Assembly: GCA_017631875.1 (NCBI GenBank) | Contig: JAGBSL010000031.1 | Coordinates: forward strand, 1 to 24,773 | Direction: 5' to 3' | Length of the DNA: 24,773 bases | Source: Bacteroidales bacterium | Lineage (GTDB): Bacteria > Bacteroidota > Bacteroidia > Bacteroidales > UBA932 | Part shown: in pieces, positions 1-4,856 of the stretch | Numbering within the stretch: the stretch's first letter is position 1 | Layout: every line of letters starts with the position of its first letter | The notes under the pieces: generated by a model | The model's database searches: none | Told to the model about the DNA's origin: nothing | Seen by the model: the letters and a program-made list of their open reading frames with translations, nothing else | Program-made: the position numbers and the translations under genes

Positions 1-23
1 AGGAGATGATGGCAAAGAAGTAG
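1..23 (+). CDS. 3' end of an upstream gene (partial)
   Basis: One frame reads E-M-M-A-K-K-stop with the stop at 21-23, five bases before the lspA start. The close spacing would fit a gene co-transcribed with lspA. Too little is present to identify a family, and the reading could be chance. Confidence 0.3.
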
Positions 24-28
24 TCAAT

Positions 29-640
29 ATGCAGCTTTCAAAAGGTAAAAAACTTATCATATTGGGAATTGTCCTAGTCGTACTTGACCAGATCATCAAG
101 GTTCTGGTCAAGACGAATATGGACCTGGGAGAGACTATCAATGTAATAGGGGACTGGTTCAAGCTCCATTTCGTACTGAACAAGGGCATGGCTTTCGGCA
201 TGGCCTTCGGAGGTTACTGGGGCAAGGTTTTGCTCTCAGCCTTCCGTATTGTCCTTTTCAGTGCTCTCTGCTGGTGGATAGATAAGCTGGCGAAGAAACC
301 GGAAACTCCAGTCGGAGTGCTTGTCGGATTGACCATGATCACTGCGGGTGCGATGGGTAACATCATCGACTGCTTCTTCTACGGACTCATATGGCCTGAG
401 ACAGTGATGCCGGGAGCACCGTTCGCGTTCATGTTCGGTCAGGTCGTCGACATGTTCTACTTCCCGCTCTTTGACTATAAGCTCCCATGGATGGACTATC
501 CGCGCACATTCTTCGGCGCAGTCTTCAACTTCGCCGACAGCTGCGTTACCTGCGGAGCGATCTATCTGATGCTGTTCCAATGGAAGTTTTTTTCTGCTGA
601 AGAAAAAAACTTTCATTGTACTGAAGAAAAATCCAAGTAA
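29..640 (+). CDS. lspA: lipoprotein signal peptidase II (LspA)
   Basis: Inner-membrane aspartyl protease that removes the signal peptide from diacylated prolipoproteins; it serves lipoproteins such as those at 3593 and 7971. The family signatures are all visible: D20 in VLDQIIK, N51-K-G-M-A-F, G110-N-I-I-D, G137-Q-V-V-D141 and F166-N-F-A-D170-S. D141 and D170 are the expected catalytic pair. At 203 residues it is longer than the roughly 165 of proteobacterial LspA, because of an insert around residues 118-160, which is usual for Bacteroidetes. About four hydrophobic segments are present. The lysine-rich tail is encoded by T7 and A7 tracts that form an 11-bp inverted repeat (584-594 with 602-612). 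The ATG at 29 lies just after a possible upstream stop. Confidence 0.95.
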   Translation: MQLSKGKKLIILGIVLVVLDQIIKVLVKTNMDLGETINVIGDWFKLHFVLNKGMAFGMAFGGYWGKVLLSAFRIVLFSALCWWIDKLAKKPETPVGVLVGLTMITAGAMGNIIDCFFYGLIWPETVMPGAPFAFMFGQVVDMFYFPLFDYKLPWMDYPRTFFGAVFNFADSCVTCGAIYLMLFQWKFFSAEEKNFHCTEEKSK

Positions 641-665
641 TTTTTCGAATAAAACTGTAAAATAA

Positions 666-696
666 TTTGCAAGTTTCGATTTTATTCGTACCTTTG
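666..696 (+). promoter_or_regulatory. Bacteroidetes-type promoter of tRNA-Ser
   Basis: TTTG at 666-669 and TACCTTTG at 689-696 are separated by 19 bases, which matches the Bacteroidetes sigma-ABfr consensus (TTTG, N19, TAnnTTTG). Transcription would begin near 703, about 20 bases before the tRNA. Confidence 0.75.
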
Positions 697-722
697 CATT
701 CCCTTACAAAAGGGAACATATT

Positions 723-807
723 GGAGAGATGGCAGAGTGGTCGAATGCGGCAGTCTTGAAAACTGTTGATCTTCACGGGTCCGGGGGTTCGAATCCCTCT
801 CTCTCCG
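723..807 (+). tRNA. tRNA-Ser, anticodon UGA
   Basis: An 85-base class II tRNA. The acceptor stem GGAGAGA (723-729) pairs fully with TCTCTCC (800-806), with discriminator G807. The anticodon arm has loop CTTGAAA between GCAGT and ACTGT, giving anticodon TGA, which reads UCN serine codons. A long variable arm follows, then a T arm with loop TTCGAAT (788-794). CCA is not encoded; the next bases are CAC. The 3' end doubles as the left attachment site of the element at 809-2651. Confidence 0.95.
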
Positions 808-808
808 C
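794..808 (+). repeat. left attachment core (attL-like) in the tRNA 3' end
   Basis: The 15-mer TCCCTCTCTCTCCGC, covering the 3' side of the T stem and the acceptor stem of tRNA-Ser, recurs exactly at 2637-2651. Direct repeats of a tRNA 3' end bounding a foreign segment are typical of tyrosine-integrase elements. Confidence 0.65.
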
Positions 809-810
809 AC

Positions 811-844
811 AAAAGTGGCTTACAGATATCTGTAGGCCACTTTT
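811..844 (+). terminator. hairpin directly after tRNA-Ser
   Basis: Seventeen-base arms (811-827 and 828-844) pair with one G-T mismatch. AAAAGTGG and CCACTTTT form the base, so the T tract is part of the stem. It probably ends tRNA transcription on the element side. Confidence 0.55.
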
Positions 845-865
845 CGTATATGGTATCCCCAAAAA

Positions 866-876
866 TGGACCAAATT
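866..876 (+). repeat. TGGACCAAATT repeat, left copy
   Basis: This 11-mer also occurs at 2510-2520 and 2522-2532 near the other end of the element. Here it is followed by GAATTGGTCC (882-891), which makes an imperfect inverted repeat. It could be a recombinase arm-type site or an operator. Confidence 0.4.
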
Positions 877-1098
877 CTGGTGAATTGGTCCCTCTTTTTA
901 TATATGGATATTATATAGAGTCTTAATGATCTTTCGTTATAATGAAGGGGATAGGATTACTATATTTAATAAGCTAGTGAATATCTTGGAGGGTAAGAAT
1001 AAATACCTATCTTTGTTTTTGACCACTACTAATGTATATAGGATATGATGGACCCGATTGAGTAGGATTCAAATCAGCAAACTATTGATGCTGTAAAT

Positions 1099-2217
1099 TT
1101 GTTGAAGACTGCCATATTGCAGAGCCAAGCTAGAGCAGCGAAAGCCGTTAATCAGGAACAGTTGGCATTGTATTATGGAGTGGGGCGTTTCCTGTCTTTG
1201 AATACAAGAAAAAAGGGCTGGGGATCAGGTATGATAAAGTCTATAAGCCAGCGTTTACGTAGCGAAATGCCAGGTATTCGAGGCTTTGGTGAGACGAACC
1301 TGAAGAATATGCGCATATTCTATGAAGCCTGGAGTAGTATTGAAAGAAATTCGTCAGTTCCGACTGACGAATTTCACATACTTCCTGTCGTTGATGATGT
1401 GAAAATAACGCAACTTCCGGTTTCTGAGTTAGATACAATTCGTCAGTTGCAACTGACGAATTTGAATGACTTCCCAATCGTGCCATTTCTTAGCATCAGT
1501 TTTACCCATCACATAACCATTCTCACAAAAGCAAAAGAATGGGACGAACGTCTCTTTTATATACAATACGCGTGCGACAGGAAACTGAATGTAGACGAAT
1601 TAGAAACTGTTATAAAAAGAGACCTCTATCACCATCAGGGAGAAATGCCGAATAACTTCCTATCCACAATCCCAGACCACAAGCAGGCTTACCGTGCGAT
1701 ACAAATGTTCAAAGACGAGTATATGCTTGATTTTATAAACGTCGAAGAATTAGGAATGCGAGATGAGGATATTGATGAAAAAGTCATAGAACAAGGTGTA
1801 GTGCATAACATTAAAAACTTTATTATGACTTTTGGGAAAGGTTTCACATTCAATGGAAGCCAGGTTCATTATGATAAATTAGGACACGACCATTGGGTTG
1901 ATCTTCTATTCTATAATCGAGATCTGAGGAGACTCGTGGTATTTGAATTAAAAAAGGGAAAATTCAAAACAGCCTATCTTGGTCAACTCAGCAGTTACCT
2001 TCGCATCCTCAACGATGATGACCGCAGAGAAGGGGAAGAGCCACCTATTGGTATCATTCTCTGCAAGAGTGCAGATAAAGCCTATGTAGAATATGTCATG
2101 CAAGACTTTCGTCAGCCGATGGGTGTGGCTACCTATAAGACATCAGACGAAATGGATGCAAAATTATTGGAAGTTCTGCCTTCGAAGGAACAGCTGGAAA
2201 AACTGCTTGGCGATTAG
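1099..2217 (+). CDS. YhcG/DUF1016-family PDDEXK nuclease, natural start probably interrupted
   Basis: Residues 1-80 form the helical DUF1016 N-terminal domain (ALYYGVGRFL, GFGETNLKNMRIFYEAW), thought to bind DNA or partner proteins. After a linker, residues 140-372 form the nuclease domain (GKGFTFNG, HWVDLLFYNRDLRRLVVFELKKGKF, YLGQLSSYL, IGIILCKS), which contains the D-x(n)-E-L-K core of PDDEXK enzymes. These proteins often accompany restriction or other defence islands. The 1099 start is a TTG. Upstream, ATG-ATG at 1045-1050 reads MMDPIE, then TAG at 1063-1065, then continues in frame as DSNQQTIDAVN into this gene. That suggests the original start was at 1045 or 1048 and an amber mutation now separates it. 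The gene may survive from TTG at 1099 or 1102, or may be dead. The linker is encoded by two palindromes (1346-1375, 1437-1462). Confidence 0.8.
   Translation: MLKTAILQSQARAAKAVNQEQLALYYGVGRFLSLNTRKKGWGSGMIKSISQRLRSEMPGIRGFGETNLKNMRIFYEAWSSIERNSSVPTDEFHILPVVDDVKITQLPVSELDTIRQLQLTNLNDFPIVPFLSISFTHHITILTKAKEWDERLFYIQYACDRKLNVDELETVIKRDLYHHQGEMPNNFLSTIPDHKQAYRAIQMFKDEYMLDFINVEELGMRDEDIDEKVIEQGVVHNIKNFIMTFGKGFTFNGSQVHYDKLGHDHWVDLLFYNRDLRRLVVFELKKGKFKTAYLGQLSSYLRILNDDDRREGEEPPIGIILCKSADKAYVEYVMQDFRQPMGVATYKTSDEMDAKLLEVLPSKEQLEKLLGD
1346..1375. repeat. inverted repeat inside the nuclease gene (first)
   Basis: A perfect 13-bp stem (1346-1358 with 1363-1375) with loop TCCG. Its core ATTCGTCAGT is shared with the palindrome at 1437-1462. 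It encodes part of the linker between the two protein domains. Confidence 0.7.
1437..1462. repeat. 26-base perfect palindrome inside the nuclease gene (second)
   Basis: AATTCGTCAGTTG (1437-1449) is followed directly by its exact reverse complement (1450-1462). It shares the ATTCGTCAGT core with the hairpin at 1346-1375. Confidence 0.75.
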
Positions 2218-2233
2218 AGGTTTTAAGTAGGTG

Positions 2234-2481
2234 ATGGCTTGTAAAGATAAATATATCTCCGATCTTGAGTCTGAGATTCAATATCTCAAGAGGTTGTTGG
2301 ATGATAACACGTAATCACACGTCATAAATACCGTGAGCGCTTTGCAATCATAGATAAGTCGCTTGTCTGGTATGGTAGCATGACCCTTCTGTCCAATGAA
2401 AAGGAAGATGATAGTCTGATGCGTATCAACAATCCAGTAATTGCCGAGGAATTATTGGAATTTGCAGCTGCTTTGAAGTAG
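2234..2481 (+). pseudogene. internally deleted remnant, TOTE-type helicase with PLD-like tail
   Basis: A 26-codon reading frame begins at ATG 2234 (MACKDKY, then ISDLESEIQYLKRLLDDN, a short coiled coil) and stops at 2312-2314. In another frame, 2308-2481 encodes a C-terminal fragment with FAIIDKSLVWYGSM, LLSNEKEDDSLMR and IAEELLEF, which resembles the second phospholipase-D-like motif region at the end of large helicases of the TOTE conflict type. From memory, such proteins also start with a short coiled coil like this one, so I infer that the two pieces are the ends of one gene that lost its middle by deletion. The family assignment rests on recall. The pieces follow the nuclease gene by 16 bases, so they may once have formed one defence operon. 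Confidence 0.5.
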
Positions 2482-2509
2482 TATATACTTCCTGTTTTCA
2501 TGTGCGATG

Positions 2510-2532
2510 TGGACCAAATTATGGACCAAATT
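2510..2532 (+). repeat. TGGACCAAATT repeat, tandem right copies
   Basis: Two copies of the 11-mer, at 2510-2520 and 2522-2532, are separated by one base. They lie 105 bases inside the right attachment repeat and match the copy at 866-876 near the left end. Confidence 0.45.
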
Positions 2533-2636
2533 TTACTTATATTAAAGAACATACATTAGAGACTCTATTAGTCTATTGCTTAAAATAAGTTATTGATAAT
2601 AAAATATTTAAGACTCTAATTTAGCGTCCGGGAGCT

Positions 2637-2651
2637 TCCCTCTCTCTCCGC
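2637..2651 (+). repeat. right attachment core (attR-like)
   Basis: An exact 15-base copy of the tRNA-Ser 3' end at 794-808. The upstream GTCCGGG (2626-2632) also matches the T-arm approach, but the T loop is missing, so this is not a functional tRNA. Confidence 0.65.
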
Positions 2652-2658
2652 TGAAAGG

Positions 2659-2687
2659 CCGGATGACGAAAGTCATCCGGTTTTTTT
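2659..2687 (+). terminator. strong terminator, probably originally of tRNA-Ser
   Basis: A 9-bp stem CCGGATGAC/GTCATCCGG with a GAAA tetraloop, followed by seven T. It lies 8 bases after the attR-like repeat, where the tRNA terminator would have stood before insertion. Confidence 0.85.
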
Positions 2688-2910
2688 GTGTATATAAGTC
2701 ACTGTCCACACTCCGATTAACGGCACTGGTTTTCTCTAAATGGTTGACAGTTAATGATTTCGTTTGCGTGTGTGCCGTTACCCCCTCCTTTAAACCACTA
2801 ATTAACGACACGGCTTTTTGTAAGTTCTTGATCTATTGTGACTTATGAAGAGCACTGCTGTTAATGGTAAGCGGCCGGACATTGTAAATGATAGAAACTT
2901 AGGCCCAACC
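2688..2910. other. non-coding stretch with no convincing gene
   Basis: The short reading frames here show no recognisable protein. TAACGGCAC (2718-2726) and its reverse complement GTGCCGTTA (2772-2780) form a distant inverted repeat. A related TTAACGACAC occurs near 2801. It may be an eroded gene or part of a further insertion. Confidence 0.4.
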
Positions 2911-2941
2911 TTTGGGCTTTCCAGTAAAATGTATATCTTTG
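2911..2941 (+). promoter_or_regulatory. Bacteroidetes-type promoter before a short transcript
   Basis: TTTG at 2911-2914, a 19-base spacer, then TATCTTTG at 2934-2941, an exact consensus match. A small inverted repeat (GGCCCAACCTTTGGGCTT, near 2902-2919) overlaps the upstream element. There is no gene on this strand before 3593; transcription would meet the hairpin at 3004-3044. Confidence 0.6.
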
Positions 2942-2947
2942 CAAAAG

Positions 2948-3048
2948 AAAGTAAAGGTATTTACTAATTAAATCCATACAAATAGAACCTGAACCCTAAA
3001 TCAATAAATCCGGTATCTGCTGCAATGTCAGGTACCGGATTTATACTT
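2948..3048 (+). ncRNA. candidate small RNA of about 100 bases
   Basis: The consensus promoter at 2911-2941 predicts a transcript from about 2948, and the perfect 12-bp hairpin at 3004-3044 could end it. No reading frame of note lies between. The predicted end runs up to the marR 3' end, so it could overlap or base-pair with the tail of that mRNA. No known RNA family is recognised. Confidence 0.35.
3004..3044. terminator. hairpin between the marR 3' end and the candidate small RNA
   Basis: ATAAATCCGGTA (3004-3015) and TACCGGATTTAT (3033-3044) are perfect complements around a 17-base loop. It lies 19 bases past the marR stop on the minus strand. T tracts after the stem are weak on both strands. 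Confidence 0.6.
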
Positions 3049-3062
3049 TATATGTCAGGCGA

Positions 3063-3494
3063 CTATTCGCTTTCCATGTTGTCATTGAGTTTCTGGAGTG
3101 TGGACAGGAAGGAGTGGAGTTCCTCTTCGCTGATTCCTTCCAGCATCTCGTCCAGGATGGAAATTCCTTTCTGTTTAGCCTCGTCGCGTAACCCCATTGC
3201 CTTTTCTGTCAGGACAATGGTGTTGGATCTCCTGTCCTGGGCATTCTGCTGGCGTATAACGAAGCCTTTGCGCTCTATAGCGTCAATCAGCTGCGTTACG
3301 GAGTTCTTGTCCTTCTTCATCAGGTCAGCCAGCTGCTGCTGGGACATGGAACCGTGATTCCACAGCAGGTCGATGAGCATGAACTGCTCAGGGGTGAGTG
3401 GCACCTGTGCCTTGCGGAGCTTTGCAGCGATGAACTGCTTGAGCCTGCAGCCTGTATGGTTGAGCTCTACGGCGATTTCTTTGGACAGTAGCAT
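3063..3494 (-). CDS. MarR-family winged-helix transcription regulator
   Basis: 143 residues, the normal MarR size. The layout is an N-terminal dimerisation helix, the recognition region SMSQQQLADLMKKDKNSVTQ (residues 49-68), and the wing signature DRRSNTIVLTEKA, then long C-terminal dimer helices. Such proteins are dimeric repressors that release DNA when a small molecule binds or a cysteine is oxidised; the ligand here is unknown. The gene is divergent from the lipoprotein at 3593, and the two promoters overlap, so autoregulation and control of the lipoprotein are likely. The minus promoter leaves a leader of only about 14 bases. Confidence 0.9.
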   Translation of the reverse strand: MLLSKEIAVELNHTGCRLKQFIAAKLRKAQVPLTPEQFMLIDLLWNHGSMSQQQLADLMKKDKNSVTQLIDAIERKGFVIRQQNAQDRRSNTIVLTEKAMGLRDEAKQKGISILDEMLEGISEEELHSFLSTLQKLNDNMESE

Positions 3495-3513
3495 ACTATT
3501 GAGGACTTTCCTA

Positions 3514-3544
3514 CAAAGTTAATGTTTCTGCTTATATTTGCAAC
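3514..3544 (-). promoter_or_regulatory. promoter of the marR-type gene
   Basis: Read on the minus strand, GTTG (3544-3541), a 19-base spacer and TAACTTTG (3521-3514) match the Bacteroidetes consensus. It overlaps the plus-strand TATATTTG at 3533-3540. Confidence 0.65.
3533..3540 (+). promoter_or_regulatory. -7 element of the lipoprotein promoter
   Basis: TATATTTG matches TAnnTTTG on the plus strand. No good TTTG stands 19 bases upstream, so the promoter may be weak or activator-dependent. It lies inside the spacer of the divergent marR promoter. Confidence 0.45.
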
Positions 3545-3592
3545 AATGCGTTGTCATCATGCATCTATAACCTGTTCAAAATCCATAAGACT

Positions 3593-4021
3593 ATGAGAGA
3601 ACTGTTCATAAAGTATTTCGGCCGTCTGCTGGCTCTTCTTGGCTGCACGACCATGGTTACTGCCTGTTACGGAATTCCTGTCGATCCTGAGACTCATTGG
3701 ATCGAAGGACTGGTCGAGGATGCCGAGACAGGGAAACCGATCAGAGGCATAAAGGTGACGCTTACTCCAGCATCGGAGAATGCTTCGACAAGCGGAGTCC
3801 AGCATATCTTTATAAACGAGTCTTCAAAGACTTTCTATACTTCCGCAGACGGTAAGGTCGAGGAGGAAATCACGATTTATCCATACGAAAAGACCGAGCT
3901 TTTCTTCCTTCAGTGTGATGATGTCGACGGTGCTCAAAACGGTACATATGCGCATGAGGAAAAGCTGATTTCAGCGCATGAAGCAGCGGATTTTCACGTT
4001 GAAATGACCCCTATAGACTAA
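3593..4021 (+). CDS. orphan lipoprotein resembling the radical-SAM-associated lipoprotein family
   Basis: Starting at ATG 3593 gives 142 residues with a type II signal peptide ending in V22-T-A-C25. The ATG at 3551 would add 14 residues ahead of the signal peptide and lies too close to the promoter. After the lipobox, IEGLVEDAETGKPIRGIKVTL resembles a carboxypeptidase-regulatory-like beta sandwich, followed by YTSADGKVEEEI and the acidic DVDGAQNGTY. This order resembles the putative lipoproteins that accompany a radical SAM/SPASM enzyme in Bacteroidetes. No radical SAM gene is nearby, so its partner, if any, is elsewhere. Its function is unknown; the divergent MarR regulator probably controls it. 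Confidence 0.7.
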   Translation: MRELFIKYFGRLLALLGCTTMVTACYGIPVDPETHWIEGLVEDAETGKPIRGIKVTLTPASENASTSGVQHIFINESSKTFYTSADGKVEEEITIYPYEKTELFFLQCDDVDGAQNGTYAHEEKLISAHEAADFHVEMTPID

Positions 4022-4106
4022 GAAAAAAACTCTACAATTCCTCTATATGTGGTCAATTTCCGTATTCTGAAAAATTGCTATAAAGTATTGATAATTAGAC
4101 ATCTAC

Positions 4107-4136
4107 GAGGTGGAAGCGAGCGGATGTTTCCACCTC
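4107..4136. terminator. terminator after the lipoprotein gene
   Basis: GAGGTGGAA (4107-4115) pairs with TTCCACCTC (4128-4136); the following bases are pyrimidine-rich (TCTTATTT). Confidence 0.6.
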
Positions 4137-4174
4137 TCTTATTTCATCGGTATACTCTACAATCAAGATTTTGC

Positions 4175-4182
4175 TATATTTG
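4175..4182 (+). promoter_or_regulatory. -7 element ahead of the DUF47 gene
   Basis: TATATTTG matches TAnnTTTG and lies 25 bases before the ATG at 4207. The expected TTTG 19 bases upstream is absent (TATAC region), so strength is uncertain. It would start the large plus-strand block. Confidence 0.5.
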
Positions 4183-4206
4183 TCGCCTGATATATAATAT
4201 AAAGGT

Positions 4207-4854
4207 ATGTTCGGACGCAGAAAAGCCAATAGACTCATCGAGGATATCGACAGGTATTTTGACCTTATGGGCCAGTCTGTCGTGGTCTTCAAGGAAGGTG
4301 TTAGAAATTATCTGTATTCAAACACCGATGAGTTCAATACAAACCTCATGCGCATGTCGGCAATCGACTCTGATGCCGCTGTGCTCAGACGCGAGATCGA
4401 GAACTCTCTTTACACCCAGACAGCCCTTGTGCGTTCCCGTGCTGACATGATGCGCCTTTTCGAAAAGACAAGGCATATCACCGACCTTCTCAACGACAGT
4501 CTCTTCCAGTTCGAGATCGAGACTCCCTTCATCCCGTCGGAACTGAATCAGGAATTCATCAAGCTTACCGAATTCTCTACATTGGCAGTGGAGTCCGTCA
4601 TTCCTGCAGCGACAGCATATTTCAGAAATCCCGAGCAGGTGCCTGACAAGATCAGCCGTGCCTATTTCTACGAGAAGGAGGCTGTGAAGTATGCCCAGAC
4701 AATCAAGAGGACGGTTTTCCATAACATGCCGTCTCTGAAGCTCTCTGAGAAATTCCACCTCAGATATTTCGCCCTGCACATCGAGAACCTTGCAAAAGGT
4801 GCGGAGGATGTCGCAGATCAGCTGGCGGTAATGGCAATCAAAAGGACTTTGTAA
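4207..4854 (+). CDS. DUF47/PhoU-like phosphate transport regulator (TIGR00153 type)
   Basis: 215 residues, the usual length of this all-helical family. The start MFGRRKANRLIEDIDRYFDL, the central SRADMMRLFEKTRHITDLLND and the C-terminal KFHLRYFALHIENLAKGAEDVAD give the two PhoU-like helical bundles. No signal peptide or membrane segment is present, so the protein is cytoplasmic. Members of this family are normally encoded beside a PiT phosphate transporter and are thought to modulate it. Here the next gene begins two bases after the stop, and encodes a PiT-like domain fused to a DNA-binding domain, so this protein may relay phosphate status to a transcription factor rather than only to a transporter. 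Confidence 0.85.
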   Translation: MFGRRKANRLIEDIDRYFDLMGQSVVVFKEGVRNYLYSNTDEFNTNLMRMSAIDSDAAVLRREIENSLYTQTALVRSRADMMRLFEKTRHITDLLNDSLFQFEIETPFIPSELNQEFIKLTEFSTLAVESVIPAATAYFRNPEQVPDKISRAYFYEKEAVKYAQTIKRTVFHNMPSLKLSEKFHLRYFALHIENLAKGAEDVADQLAVMAIKRTL

Positions 4855-4856
4855 GG

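Larger units (their letters stand above)
809..2651 (+). mobile_element. remnant of an element integrated at tRNA-Ser
   Basis: The segment is bounded by the 15-bp repeats at 794-808 and 2637-2651. It is visibly AT-richer than lspA and the hut genes, and it contains a YhcG-type nuclease gene and a degraded helicase-like remnant. Copies of TGGACCAAATT lie near each end. The strong terminator expected after the tRNA lies just past the right repeat (2659-2687), as though displaced by insertion. No integrase, transposase or mobilisation gene is visible, so the element is probably decayed and immobile. The alternative is decay of a second, tandem tRNA-Ser copy, since GTCCGGG also recurs upstream of both repeats (779-785 and 2626-2632). 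Confidence 0.6.

Noticed and set aside
584..612. T7/A7 inverted repeat in the lspA 3' end as a terminator
   Set aside because: It lies inside the coding region and is explained by Phe and Lys codons; a role is possible but not supported.
729..926. 65-residue frame across tRNA-Ser
   Set aside because: It is a translation of the tRNA and its terminator hairpin.
2608..2848. Small frames on both strands around the terminator at 2659
   Set aside because: They cross the att repeat and terminator and overlap each other on opposite strands; no protein features.
3551..3592. Earlier start for the lipoprotein
   Set aside because: It is 11 bases from the -7 element and would place 14 polar residues before the signal peptide.
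4049..4450. 133-residue plus-strand frame
   Set aside because: It runs through a terminator and overlaps the DUF47 gene in another frame, with no family features.
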